A DNA stretch of 47,500 bases from Stramonita haemastoma (lineage: Eukaryota > Mollusca > Gastropoda > Neogastropoda > Muricidae). Location of the stretch: the NCBI GenBank assembly GCA_030674155.1, contig CM060327.1:12203396-12250895 (forward strand), written 5' to 3'. Below the pieces are notes generated by a model. That model did no database searches. It was not told where the DNA came from and was given only the letters and a program-made list of their open reading frames with translations. Positions 23,583 through 32,624 of the stretch are shown here, piece after piece; position 1 is the stretch's first letter; each line of letters begins with the position of its first letter. The position numbers were made by a program, and so were the translations under genes.

Positions 23583-24832
23583 TTATGAGTTTAGAACTCG
23601 GATAGCTACTGGCACAAAGGAGTTCCTTTTTCTGTTTGTTTTGCTGTTGTGGCATTGAAAACGACGTCCTGAAGGCAACAATTGAAATTTTGAAAACAGA
23701 GCGTGGGAGGAATCGGCCAAAATGGCTCTTGCTTTACGTACAAGCTGCTGATTACAAAACGACCTGAGGTCTCTTTGTTCTTCCCGATAATTTTAGAGCA
23801 GATTCTCACAATTCTCTGAAGACCATTCTTGTTCTTAATGCTAAGGTTATTGTACCAGCAAATGAAAGCAAAACTTAAAACACTCTCTATATAAGACTTG
23901 TAGAACAAAGAAAGAATCTTTTTGTCGACAAAAATGAGTTAAGCTTCCTCAGAAAATACACACGTTGTTGCCCCTTTTTGACAATGGCGTCAGTGTTAGC
24001 ATCCCAATTTAGCTTGTGGTCAAAAACAGTTCCCAGATATTTGTATTTCAAAACGTTTTCAACTTCTTCACTATGGATGATGGTATTCTCAGAAGTGTGC
24101 TCCGATCTTCTGAAATCAATAGGAAGGTCTTTAGTTTTAGAAACATTTAGCTCCAGATAGGCCTCATCACACCAATCTATGAACTCGGTAAGGGCTGGAC
24201 CATGGTCTAGGACTGATCCAGATAAGAGAGACAGAAGAGCACTGTCGTCCGCAAATTTTACCAGAAATGAGTTTTCATGGCTGCTTCTACAATCATCTGT
24301 GTATAGAATGTAAAGAAGTGGCGAGAGGACGCAGCCCTGTGGGGAACCAGTGTAGGTATATCTAACTGATGAAGGTATTTTGTTGGCAAAAACACGCTGT
24401 GGCCTGTCAGTTAAAAATTCAATCAGCCAACGTATAAGTTGATTGTCTACATCAAATTTTGAAAGTATTTTGTTAACCAGAATATGAGGCTGCATTGTAT
24501 TGAAAGCTGAGCTAAAGTCAGCAAACAATATTCTGGCATGAGAATCAGGTGTTTCCAAGTGATTGTGCAGCTTGTTCAAAATGAATAATTTGGCATCTTC
24601 GACACCCCTTCTAGATCTGTACGCAAATTGTAATGGGTCAAGGTTTTTCTCTGTAACAGAAAGAATGAGAGATTTTATGATCTTTTCTAATGTTTTCATC
24701 ACCAGTGATGTGAGAGCTACAGGTCTGAAATCATTAGGCCGAGTAGGATTGGGTTTTTTTGGAAGAGGTATAACATTGGAAGTCTTCCAAATAACTGGTA
24801 TCTGGCAAGATGTCATGATTGCTATAAAGTAA
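23583..24832 (-). pseudogene. LINE ORF2 reverse transcriptase fragment, two frameshifts
   Basis: The first open block starts at the 24,816 ATG, which is internal to the original protein because similarity continues upstream. In it the fingers motif NDFRPVALTS (about 28-37), motif A FADFSSAFNT (98-107, catalytic Asp 100), GSPQGCVLSPLL (157-168), motif C FADD (188-191) and YLGTVFD (260-266) are all present. Frame changes near 23,932 and near 23,757 both fall in short homopolymers. After the second, the typical C-terminal LPSGRRF and a serine-phenylalanine-rich end lead to a double stop at 23,580-23,585. The palm residues are intact, so the copy is young or the frameshifts are sequencing errors. 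I assign the CR1/L2/Rex1 branch from the C-terminal pattern; the exact clade is uncertain. Confidence 0.85.
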
Positions 24833-24874
24833 CTACTTAAGAATAACTTAAGATGTAAGATTGTATTTTAACGT

Positions 24875-25110
24875 AAACGACATAGAATGACCAAGACGGT
24901 CTTCCAGTGCTGTACATCATTAAAATAGGTTGGTTTGTTTGTTTTAAAGAAAACATACATCCATGTGGGAAAAAAATTATGGTAAAACACCACAAATTAC
25001 CCTGTTGTCAAACATAGCTGTCCCTCCCTCCCTCACTCCCCACCCCTTCCCCCTCCATCTTCAACATCCCCACCCTCTTCCTCACCACATGCCCCCAACC
25101 ACCTGTCATA
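24875..25110 (+). repeat. Dispersed repeat G, copy 1
   Basis: It has GACCAAGACGGTCTTCCAGT, then GGTAAAACACCACAAATTACC and a CT-rich stretch ending CATGCCCCCAACCACC. The same order recurs at 25,185-25,640 and partly at 26,640-26,850. The phrase before CCCCAACCACC corresponds to the uninterrupted version of the transposon insertion site at 25,657-26,640. Confidence 0.55.
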
Positions 25111-25184
25111 ATTACTCTTTTTTTTTAAATTAGAATTTTTATAATAAAAAGTCAAGAACAGTTTAAGAGTATGATAAACAATTA

Positions 25185-25640
25185 TTATCAGATTATAACT
25201 TAAAGCATATGGAGGACCAAAACAAGTCTTCTAGTAAAATGCAGCAAAAAATTTGTGATGATTTTCTAAAACACATATTCAGGAATAAAGGTGATAATAT
25301 ATGGAATTTCTAGAGCGTTGAATCTTGCAAAGCAAACTAATCAAGGCACGAGCACTCGAATCATTCACATACATGGGACTGTACACAAAAAATTTATATA
25401 TTTCAGATTTAGACACTCACACACACACGCTTGCACAAGCAATTAAACATTCTTCTAATAATGATAAAAACACATATCCAGGAGTAAAATATTTTTCTGG
25501 TAAAACAGAGGAATAACCCTGCTGTCAAACAGACTTCATTCTCCCTCCCTCTCTTGATCTGTCTCTCTCCCTCCATTCCTTCTGTCTCTCTCACTCCTCC
25601 CCCCCCCTCCCTCTCCCCTCCATCTCCATCTCCATCACCT
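25185..25640 (+). repeat. Dispersed repeat G, copy 2
   Basis: GAGGACCAAAACAAGTCTTC, ATATCCAGGAGTAAAATA and GGTAAAACAGAGGAATAACC are followed by a long CT-rich tract, in the same order as in copy 1. The DNA transposon at 25,663 is inserted just after this CT-rich tract. Confidence 0.6.
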
Positions 25641-25662
25641 CCTGCCTTTCCTTTACCCTACA

Positions 25663-26632
25663 CAGGGTTCGCGATAACCGGTAATTGTCGGTATTTTACC
25701 GATTGTAAACAGGGAATACCGAAAATTTTCGAAGCAGCCGGTACCGCGTACCAATTCTGTTTGCCTGTGACCGATTAGATTTCCCTCTAAATAAAAAAGT
25801 ATAAAGTGACATTTTCTGACAGTCTGTCATGCGCCTGTGCTTACGCACCCACCCCTTCCCACGAACTCTTATCTTTGGCACCAACCTCATCAGCGCGAAG
25901 AACAGCAAGCTTTACTGTGAAAGAATAGAGCTTCGCGCTCTTCTCGGCATGACAGTGGCTTCCATTCACAATGAGTAAATGGGGCCTAGAGGTTCTATGA
26001 CCATGAATTTGCATATTGCTTTGAGAGAGAGGAGTCAAAAATGGCAGGAAAAAAATCAGAGGTTGCTTTTTTCTTTCTTTAAAAAACCCTCAGCCCCCAA
26101 ACAATCCAGACAAGAAGATGCAAGTGAAAGCTGTAGCACAAGTGCCAGTTTGGATGCTTTTCTGGTTCAGCCTTGTACCAGTGCTGCTAATACAGTGGAT
26201 AGTAGGCCCAGTGTTTCATCATGGCAAATCTCTCAGAGACTTTGACTGCCGTGCTGCTGCCACTCGCGTCTTGGGCATGCTTGGGCATGAAGCCACGCAG
26301 GAAGTAGGTAGGATTTTTTTTCTAGCACCTGTGTCACTGTCTGAGTCAGTCTGTTGTTTTGCATGACGTCATTCATGTGACTTAAATTGTGCTAAGCCTA
26401 TTCTTCTGTCTTGTTTCTATGCTTAGCGCTCATCTAGATTTTTGTTCAATTTAGACTTAGTTTTGCTGCCGAACAATCCCCCCTCCCCCACCCCCTCACA
26501 GGATAGTTTCGTTTTGTTCACAGTACATACCGGATTTTATTTTCTGGGGACCGATTTTGGGGGAGTTGGTCGAGATATCTCTGAAATGGCAACTCGCAGT
26601 ACCTTTTTTAAAAAATCCTAGCGCGAACCCTG
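25663..26632 (+). mobile_element. Non-autonomous hAT-like DNA transposon, 970 bp
   Basis: The left end is CAGGGTTCGCGATA and the right end is its near-complement CTAGCGCGAACCCTG. The first 11 bases form perfect terminal inverted repeats. CCTACA sits immediately outside both ends (25,657-25,662 and 26,633-26,638) and reads as a 6-bp target-site duplication. Two sub-terminal regions share CCGGT/ACCGATT motifs. A short frame resembling a transposase N-terminus lies in the middle, and no catalytic domain fits in 970 bp. CAGGG ends suit hAT elements, some of which make 5-6-bp duplications. Dada-type elements also make 6-7-bp duplications and are the main alternative. Confidence 0.85.
25979..26245 (+). 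pseudogene. Transposase N-terminal remnant with PIP-box-like motif
   Basis: This 88-codon frame lies within the 970-bp transposon. Residues 27-34 read QRLLFSFF, a full match to the PCNA-interacting consensus Q-x-x-hydrophobic-x-x-aromatic-aromatic. A basic and proline-containing segment (KKPSAPK) and a Ser-rich, acidic stretch follow. Many hAT-type transposases begin with a short K/Q-x-x-L-x-x-FF stretch ahead of a BED or MYM-type zinc finger, so I read this as the surviving first part of such a protein. The zinc finger, RNase H-like core and dimerisation region are absent, so it cannot act as a transposase. The true start codon is uncertain. Confidence 0.5.
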
Positions 26633-26639
26633 CCTACAC

Positions 26640-26850
26640 CCCAACCACCTTAATAATTTAAGAAAATAACACAATCATGATTATGGTTAAGTTATAGCTA
26701 AAACCATATATAGAGGACCAAGGCAATCTCCCAGTAAGATGCCGCATAAGAATTGTAATTTTTGTAAACACAGTCTGGAGTGAAATAAATATATACATAC
26801 ATATATTATATACATACATATCCAGGAGTAAAACATATAAAATTTTATGT
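26640..26850 (+). repeat. Dispersed repeat G, copy 3 (partial)
   Basis: It resumes at the right flank of the transposon with CCCCAACCACC. TAGAGGACCAAGGCAATCTC and CCAGTAAGATGCCGCATAAG follow, then ATATCCAGGAGTAAAACATA. After 26,850 it passes into (TA)n/(GTAT)n and a short (ATAG)n run. Confidence 0.55.
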
Positions 26851-26939
26851 ATAGGCATATATATATACAATATATATTATATAATATGTATGTATGTGTG
26901 TGTGTATATACATTATATAGATAGATAGATAGATAGATA

Positions 26940-27175
26940 TAAAGGTGTCCCATAACCTAGGCGGTCGTAGGCGTACGAGTCATCAGAGACCTCGGCTTCT
27001 CTAGGGGCCAGCATATTGAGTACCCATATAAGTACCCATTTACAGCTGGGTGAATTTGGGGACTGCACAGAAACCAATGCACGCAAACGGTCACCCATCC
27101 AACTGGTAACCACGCTCGACGCTGCTTAACTTTGGGGGAAGCGAGCACTCTGACCACTGAGCTATCCCGCCCCCT
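26940..27175 (-). mobile_element. tRNA-derived SINE, family A, copy 2
   Basis: This is the reverse complement of the 21,075 copy. The tRNA-like head ends at 27,175 (AGGGGGCGGGATAGCTCAGT on the element strand, a textbook A box). The 3' end is AAAGGTGTCCCATAACC at 26,940. It lacks the 60-base internal segment of copy 1. Confidence 0.9.
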
Positions 27176-27508
27176 AACTGTAGTCTGTAGAGGGCTTGGT
27201 AGGTTGTGTCCTGTATGTGTCAGCTCAGAACAGGCAGCACAGAAGCTGACCACCACCACAGTGACCCAGCAGCAGTGCAGGGCTCCACAGAAGTTACCAC
27301 CACCACAGTGACCCAGCAGCAGTGCAGGGCTCCACAGCAGCCTGACAGGGACAAGCTCCCTGTCAACTTCTGATCCTGAGGAGGCAACCTCATGAATCTG
27401 GGTAGGGCTGGGGCAGGGGTTAAACTGAACAGAAGAAGAACAGTAGGGCAGGACCATCACAGAGGATGAGGGAATGAAAAAGAAACCAAACAAAAAAGCT
27501 CTAACACC

Positions 27509-27511
<3 letters not shown>
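27176..27511. other. Unassigned, with 44-bp tandem duplication
   Basis: ACCACCACCACAGTGACCCA starts at 27,249 and again at 27,293, with nearly identical continuations to 27,336. The GC content is higher than in the surroundings. Frames are open across it on the minus strand (to about 27,493), but the peptide is not recognised and includes SINE sequence. Confidence 0.5.
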
Positions 27512-27540
<29 letters not shown>

Positions 27541-27541
27541 C
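27512..27541 (+). repeat. Poly-C tract, 30 bases
   Basis: An uninterrupted run of 30 C. Confidence 0.95.
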
Positions 27542-27561
27542 ACCAATGTGTTTTTTTTAAC

Positions 27562-27690
27562 CATGCGTATGCAGTTTTGTAAATTTTGTCATCTGTTCCC
27601 ACCGGCACAAAATGGCCCATTTTTTTAAAATAAAAAAAGCAGAACAGGATTTAACGTGCGCAAGATGTTCTGCGTGCATTTGCATATGGA
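27562..27690 (-). mobile_element. SINE family C/D body fragment
   Basis: GTATGCAGTTTTGTAAATTT, CATCTGTTCCCACCGGCACA and GTGCGCAAGATGTTCTGCGT match, in order and orientation, the remnants at 30,205-30,255 and 40,440-40,500. Both ends are truncated. Confidence 0.7.
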
Positions 27691-27697
27691 GACATCA

Positions 27698-27740
27698 GTC
27701 ACACAGTCACACACACACAGTCACACGCACACACGCACGC

Positions 27741-27791
<51 letters not shown>

Positions 27792-27815
27792 CACACAGAT
27801 ATGTATATATATATA

Positions 27816-27850
<35 letters not shown>
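27698..27850. repeat. Compound (CA)n-(TA)n microsatellite
   Basis: CA repeats with CG-containing variants up to 27,790, then about 45 bases of TA with one TATTATA interruption. An A- or T-rich homopolymer tract (about 27,975-28,025) follows downstream. Confidence 0.9.
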
Positions 27851-27852
<2 letters not shown>

Positions 27853-28081
27853 AGCATTTATCTTCCTCAAGCTCACTTGCTTCTAGATCTATTTGTTATC
27901 TTTTTGTAGTATAGTTCAAGCAGTTTCTGATGGTTAGACCTTTTTTTCCACACAAACACATCGCCCTTTTCTTTCTTTTTTTTTTCTTTCTTTCTTTCTT
28001 TTTTTTTTTTTTTTTTTTTTTTTTTCCAATCACTCGTCTAAAATCACTTTTTAGTGGATAGACGTTAAAATGAAGAAACAC

Positions 28082-28230
28082 ACACATCGGTTTATAGTCT
28101 CAACCAAAGGACTTTTGGGAGGGTGGAGTCTGCACTTGAACTCAAGGGGAAAATATCCCTTCAATGGGATTCGAACCCAGGTTGTCAGATTGCAAGCGCA
28201 ATGTTCTAACCACTAGGCTATAGATCCCTG
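28082..28230 (-). mobile_element. tRNA-derived SINE, family F
   Basis: On the minus strand the head has A box TAGCCTAGTGGTTAGAAC and a perfect B box GGTTCGAATCC (28,168-28,178). A body with GAGACTATAAACCGATG follows, related to the GAGACTCTAAACCGAGG module of families C/D. The head is close to a tRNA, but it leads into SINE body and has no clean acceptor stem, so it is not a tRNA gene. Confidence 0.75.
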
Positions 28231-28261
28231 CCCATCTAGAGAACTAGCACACTAGTGGATT

Positions 28262-28281
28262 GGGGGGGGGGGGGGGGGGGG
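28262..28281 (+). repeat. Poly-G tract, 20 bases
   Basis: An uninterrupted run of 20 G between two tRNA-like heads. Confidence 0.95.
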
Positions 28282-28283
28282 TG

Positions 28284-28353
28284 GATCCACATGGGGTTTA
28301 AACCCATGATTTCTTGCTGTTAAGACAGATGTGTTACCCCAAGACAACTGTTC
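28284..28353 (-). mobile_element. Isolated tRNA-like SINE head
   Basis: On the minus strand TTGTCTTGGGGTAACACATC (A-box-like) and GGGTTTAAACCC (B-box-like) have tRNA-like spacing. No body is recognisable; the next sequence on that strand is poly-C. It is probably the truncated head of another SINE. Confidence 0.5.
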
Positions 28354-28375
28354 CATGGTATGAATGTGTGTGTGT

Positions 28376-28880
28376 CAAGTCAAGTCAAAACTTTATCTCC
28401 AGATGGTACATTAAGCAACAAATTTGCTTTTTTTAATCAAGCCATCTCTCTAGCAAAACAATTAAAACAAAACAAAAATTCGAAAACCCCTAAAAAGACC
28501 ACTTAAACAAAATGATATCCAATACATAACATTCGAGCCAACCAAAAACTTTAAACTGACAAATCACCCATGACAATTATACAATTTTACAAGATAATCA
28601 CCCATCACCACCTTAAGCAACAACACAACAACTAAAAAAAAGAAAGAAAGAGGATGAAATAGAATTTAAGATAAAACCAATTGAAAAGGACCGGGCAAAG
28701 GGGGTATCAAAGAAGAATGGAGGAACACAATCAGCCAAACAAAGACAATGATAACAACACAAGTTCTACAATCAATCAAGAACCTGCACCTGATAATATA
28801 TATTTTTTTTAATTCAGTGAGCTAGACTATCAAACCAATACAATAACAGTTACATTATTACCAATAATCCCATCATAAAA
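28376..28880 (-). mobile_element. Probable LINE 3' UTR ending in (CAAGT)n
   Basis: CAAGTCAAGTCAAAA at 28,376 is the same terminus that closes the LINE at 23,012. The next phrase (CTTTATCTCCAGATGG, then a T-run and A/C-rich sequence) differs, which suggests a related LINE family sharing the 3' tail. About 500 bases of A/C-rich non-coding sequence follow. No protein similarity is found, so the upper boundary is a guess. Confidence 0.45.
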
Positions 28881-29215
28881 CCTGTCAAACTGAATTTTTT
28901 TTTTTTAAGGGGGACATGACAAAAAAATATAAAGTCACAATATCATCACTTCATCCATTTGGATTTTTCCTTTCCACACTTAAAAAATTAGTAAATTATG
29001 CATGTGTTTGTTTTAATTGCTCACAGGCTTTCATTTGCATTAACAATAACTTTTTTTTTCTTCTAAAAAACAACAAACAAACAAACAAAATATATTTTTT
29101 TAAAACAGCAGTGCAGTGTGTGTGTGTGCTCGTGTGTGTATGTGTGTGTTGGGGGAGGGGAAGTTGCAGATATTGTTAAAGACCATGAGTTTATGTTAAT
29201 TTTTTGTGTTTCCAG

Positions 29216-29287
29216 GGCTGGCACACCAGGACAGACGAGACATCAGAGCTGGTTTGGAGCGCCATGTTCAACCCTGTGTAGATCTAT
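29216..29287 (+). other. Candidate exon, 72 bp
   Basis: The acceptor TTTTTTGTGTTTCCAG and the donor GTGAGT (29,288-29,293) flank a 72-base segment that is a multiple of three. Two frames are open. The one that continues the phase of the 22,243 exon reads LAHQDRRDIRAGLERHV and onward. The third frame (begins GWHTRTDETSEL) meets a stop near the end and could instead be a C-terminus. I recognise no family. Base composition is richer in GC than the flanks. Confidence 0.35.
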
Positions 29288-29387
29288 GTGAGTGTGTGTG
29301 TTTGTTGTTCTTCAAGTTAACGTCTTTCCACTTAAGACAACAGGAAAAAGAGTGAAGACTGAGTTAAGAATGAGCATGTGAGCAGGA

Positions 29388-29527
29388 TAATAATGATAAT
29401 AATAATGATAATAATAATACATAGAATATATATAGCGCTATATCTTGCTAAAAACAAATCAAAGTGCTTGCATTTGACCTATACAAGACACAAGCAATCA
29501 ACGACAATAATTTTAACAAATTTGAAT

Positions 29528-29528
<1 letters not shown>
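29388..29528 (-). mobile_element. Retroelement 3' end H, copy 1
   Basis: An (AATAAT)n tail (ATT on the element strand) is followed by TATAGCGCTATATCTTG, AAACAAATCAAAG and GACACAAGCAATCAACGACAA. It matches 42,688-42,812 closely. Tails of the form GCGCTATA...ATTATTATT are common at LINE/SINE 3' ends in invertebrates. A (CA)n tract (29,528-29,596) follows. Confidence 0.7.
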
Positions 29529-29598
<70 letters not shown>

Positions 29599-29857
29599 CC
29601 TGAGCGCACACACTTATAAAGTCATACACTTTGCAAGGATATGTTGTATGTGTGTATGAAGACAGATAGAGAGGAAGAAAGGGGGGGGGGAAAGGGGGGG
29701 GTGTGTGTGTGCACATGTGCAGACTTACCCTTTCAACACACTTAGGATTATTAAAAGATTAATTTTTCAACAGTGCTTTCTTACTTGACATTTCACCTCA
29801 GAGATCATCGACATAACACTGTCTTTCAACAGTTGCTTTTGTCACCTAGCTGACAGA

Positions 29858-29945
29858 TGCTGTGGCTGAGTGGTTAAGAACCTTACACTTCAGTTCTCGG
29901 GTCCATGAAGTAGAGAGTTTGAATCTTGGCAGCGGTGTCTGGTTT
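29858..29945 (+). mobile_element. tRNA-like SINE head, family E
   Basis: It has TGGCTGAGTGGTTAAGAAC (A box), a long variable arm with GGGTCCATGAAGT, and AGTTTGAATCTTGG (B-box-like). The same arrangement, including GGGTCCATGAAGT, forms the head of the complete copy at 44,069-44,428. The body is missing; it abuts a LINE endonuclease fragment. Confidence 0.7.
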
Positions 29946-30117
29946 TCTGTAGGGTATCTTGTCTCTGACGGTTTGAAGATCATCATAAAACTGTTCAGTT
30001 TTCTTGTCAGTGTTGGTGGATGTTGGTGCATAGACCTGTATGATGTTGAGAACATGATGTTTGGTGTTGAGCTTCAGAGAGAGGATACCATCACTGGTAG
30101 TGTTAAAACTTTTCTTT
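29946..30117 (-). pseudogene. LINE APE-type endonuclease fragment
   Basis: A minus-strand frame open across the segment contains IIQVYAPTS followed about ten residues later by TEQFYDDLQ. This is the core pattern of apurinic-endonuclease domains in RTE/CR1/L2-type LINEs (Q-x-YAPT then E-x-FY-x-x-L). The catalytic Asp/Asn motif (GDFN-like) and His motif expected further on are cut off by the SINE head at 29,945. The upstream side ends at about 30,117 in T-rich DNA. It is a fragment of under 60 residues with no function on its own. Confidence 0.65.
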
Positions 30118-30147
30118 TATTTTTTTGGTTAAATTTTTTAAATTTTA

Positions 30148-30262
30148 TTTTATATTAAGGATAATGGAATAAGCACTCATGTGCTTTTTTACATCCAGTC
30201 CCTGTGTGTATGCAGTTTTGTAAATCTTGTCATTTGTTCCCACTGGCACACGATGGCCTACT
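30148..30262 (-). mobile_element. SINE family D, 3' part
   Basis: TTATATTAAGGATAATGGAA and GCACTCATGTGC are followed by CATCCAGTCCCTGTGTGTAT and GGCACACGATGGCCTACTCT. This is the reverse complement of the end of the 2,590-2,885 copy. Upstream (30,263-30,345) the sequence does not match the other copies. Confidence 0.75.
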
Positions 30263-30776
30263 CTTACTTTTTCACTGCTGCAGTGTGTGCTCTGTCCAGC
30301 ACAGTAGCAACACCTTGGCTCTGAACAGGGATGTACACAATAACACAGACTTGTGATAGTCCTAAACAAACAAAAATATCTACATACATGCGGAATATTA
30401 ATATCACAGTGCTATCACAACAACATCAGAATGAAAAGCAAACTGCATGATAGACAGTGTGAAAACAGTTGTGACTGGCATTGTGTGTATTTGCATGTCT
30501 GGCAGTTGGCAGGGAAACTGCATTTATTTCAGAACTGTTAGAACGTTTAATCAGTTCTCCAATTTCTTCGCATTGTCCATTCACTACAAGGTGATTTAGA
30601 CAGTTATGTAGACCTATTCAAAATGAATGTAAAGAACAGGGTAAAGAATAAATGATGGAAAAAAGGGGTAAAACATGTCCAAAAGATAGATTCTATAGCT
30701 GCTTTCCTACCACTGGCTGAAGAATTATTTCAGCAACTGTCATTATCACAGCTTGCTGGGAATGACACACAACACC

Positions 30777-31193
30777 TTTTTTTTTTTTTTTTTATACCAC
30801 TTTATGTCACAGCAGATTTCTCTGCATGAAATTCGGGCTGCTCTCCCCGGGGAGAGCGCATCGCCACAAGTGCAGTGCCTACCCATTATTTTTTTTTCTT
30901 TTTCCTGTTTGCAACTATATTTGTTTCCCTATCAGAGTGGAATTTTTCGACAGAATTTTGTCACGGACAACTCTCTTGTTGCCGTGGGTTTTTTTACGTG
31001 CGCTAAATTATGATGTGTAACACCAGGACCTCGGTTTATCGTCTTATCCGAAAGGTTAGCACCCAGACCACCACTCATGGTTTAATGGATGGGGGAAAAG
31101 TTTTGGGCCCAAACTGGATTCGAACCACTGCACACTCTGACCCGGAGTTTTCACTTTCTAATCAGGCACGTTACCTCTAACCACCAATCCACC
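30777..31193 (-). mobile_element. tRNA-derived SINE, family B, near full length
   Basis: On the minus strand the tRNA-like head (31,193 downward) has A-box-like TGGTGGTTAGAGGTAACG and a perfect B box GGTTCGAATCC (31,118-31,128). The body includes CCATGAGTGGTGGTCTGG and CCACGGCAACAAGAGAG. The last about 80 bases form the shared 3' module with a CTCCCCGGGGAG palindrome, AGAGAAATCTGCTGTGACAT and AAGTGGTATAAAA. It ends in A16-17. The length is about 415 bp, the best reference copy for this family here. Confidence 0.9.
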
Positions 31194-31199
31194 ATTAAT

Positions 31200-32065
31200 A
31201 TTGCCGTATTTCTCATTTAAGTCAACTCTTTTTTTTTTTTTTTTTTTTTTTTACTTATATAAACTATTGAGCTCTGGGCAATGAAATTATCATAATGATG
31301 AACTGAAATAATGCTAAAACAAGCACATGTGACACTTTTTGAATACTTAGTAGTCCAAGTCTTTAAGTATAATTTATGGATTATCCTTTCTTAAATGTTA
31401 GAAAAAAAAATGGGGGGAAAGGACCTGTGCAAAATGTAAAGCACAAAGATTTTGCAAGAACAGAATCTTTTTGAAATGATGATAAACTTGGGCCTGAGCT
31501 AGAGTTCATTATTGTGCAGATGTTTTTTTGAAGCACCTTAGTTTGCTAAAGAACCTGTTCTAATCAGTCCAATTATTTATTTATTCATTTATTCTTTTAT
31601 ATCTTATAATTGTGATGTCTCATAATGGAAAAAAAAAACACCTTGCGTTTCTTTTTCAAAAATGCTTTTGCTAATCGAAAAAATGTATTTTTGCGAAGGA
31701 AATCATATATTTTTGCAAATTAGAAAAATGAGTTAACATGTAGTTCTCTTAATGTCAGAGAAATGGCTGAGTGAGACTCCTTATGCTGAGGTAATGATTA
31801 TGAACTGTGGGACTTTTAAGGTAATAAAGACTTTAGGATAATTATAAAAATGGTGTAGTGCTGGTGACAACATCAATAATGTATGTAATTTGTGCTGTAA
31901 AATGGTAAAAGAAGGCACTCTCCTTATTTTCACCTCAAAGAACATGATACCATTAAAAAAACAAAAAAACTTAATGTCCTTTCATTGCTGTTGACAAAGA
32001 AGAAAGTATGACATCTGTAGTTAGGCATGTTGCAGCAGTAACTGCCACTAGAAAAGTACTAGAAT
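31200..32065. other. No gene recognised
   Basis: AT-rich, mostly non-repetitive sequence apart from a T-run at 31,229-31,252. No significant frame or motif was found. Confidence 0.4.
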
Positions 32066-32282
32066 ATTGTGAAGTACTTGCGATATGAATGATTTTTGCT
32101 GCGACTGTAAGTCCCTGGTAGTATTTACTGTGTTATATTGTGAAGTACTTGTGATATGAAGGATTTTTCTGTGACTATGTCCCTGGTAGTATTTACTGTG
32201 TTATATTGTGAAGTACTTGTGATATGAAGGATTTTTCTGCGACTGTATGTCCATGGTAGTATTTACTGTGTTCTATGGTGAC
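32066..32282 (+). repeat. Tandem repeat, 68-71-bp unit, three copies
   Basis: GAAGTACTTG starts at 32,071, 32,142 and 32,210. Units share GATATGAAGGATTTTTCTGC and TGGTAGTATTTACTGTGTT. An acceptor-like ATGTCTTTGTTAG follows 40 bases downstream at 32,322, but all frames after it close quickly. Confidence 0.9.
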
Positions 32283-32624
32283 TAGTGTTAGTCACTGATG
32301 CTTACTGTTATGTCTTTGTTAGGGAAAAGCGTCATTGTGACCAAGTGTCATTGTGACCAAGTGTCCTAGGAGACTGGTTTTCTGATGTGCGTCTCGGAAA
32401 GTTAAAATCCTTGTATCAAATTACACTTGGAGCCAGATTGTAGTGAGCGCTTTGTAATGGCCTTAGTATCTCTACATGTGCAGACAGTATCTGATGTAAC
32501 ATCTCTCATATAGCGGTCGTAAGGATAAAACATGTGCAGCAGTGTTTGTACACGCTTTGAAAATATGGCTCTGAAGAGGAAAGCATGTGGTGATGCAAGT
32601 TGTTCTATGACTATTTATGACTGA

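Larger units (their letters stand above)
23012..24870 (-). mobile_element. 5'-truncated CR1/L2-like LINE
   Basis: The minus-strand element consists of a reverse transcriptase coding part (about 24,870 down to 23,583) and a 3' untranslated part of about 570 bases. It ends at 23,012-23,031 in four tandem copies of the pentamer GTCAA (TTGAC on the element strand). The same 3' terminus occurs at 33,902, 39,154 and, with a different internal UTR, 28,376. Endonuclease and ORF1 are missing, as expected for incomplete reverse transcription. A (CA)n tract (23,438-23,521) and (AAAC)n have expanded within the 3' UTR. Confidence 0.85.

Noticed and set aside
28157..28230. Functional tRNA gene
   Set aside because: A and B boxes are good, but the sequence runs into SINE body without an acceptor-stem partner or terminator.
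28235..28290. Cloning-vector polylinker contamination (CTAGAG, ACTAGTGGAT, GGATCC)
   Set aside because: The order loosely recalls a polylinker but spacing and sequence do not match, and a 20-G run and tRNA-like head fill it.
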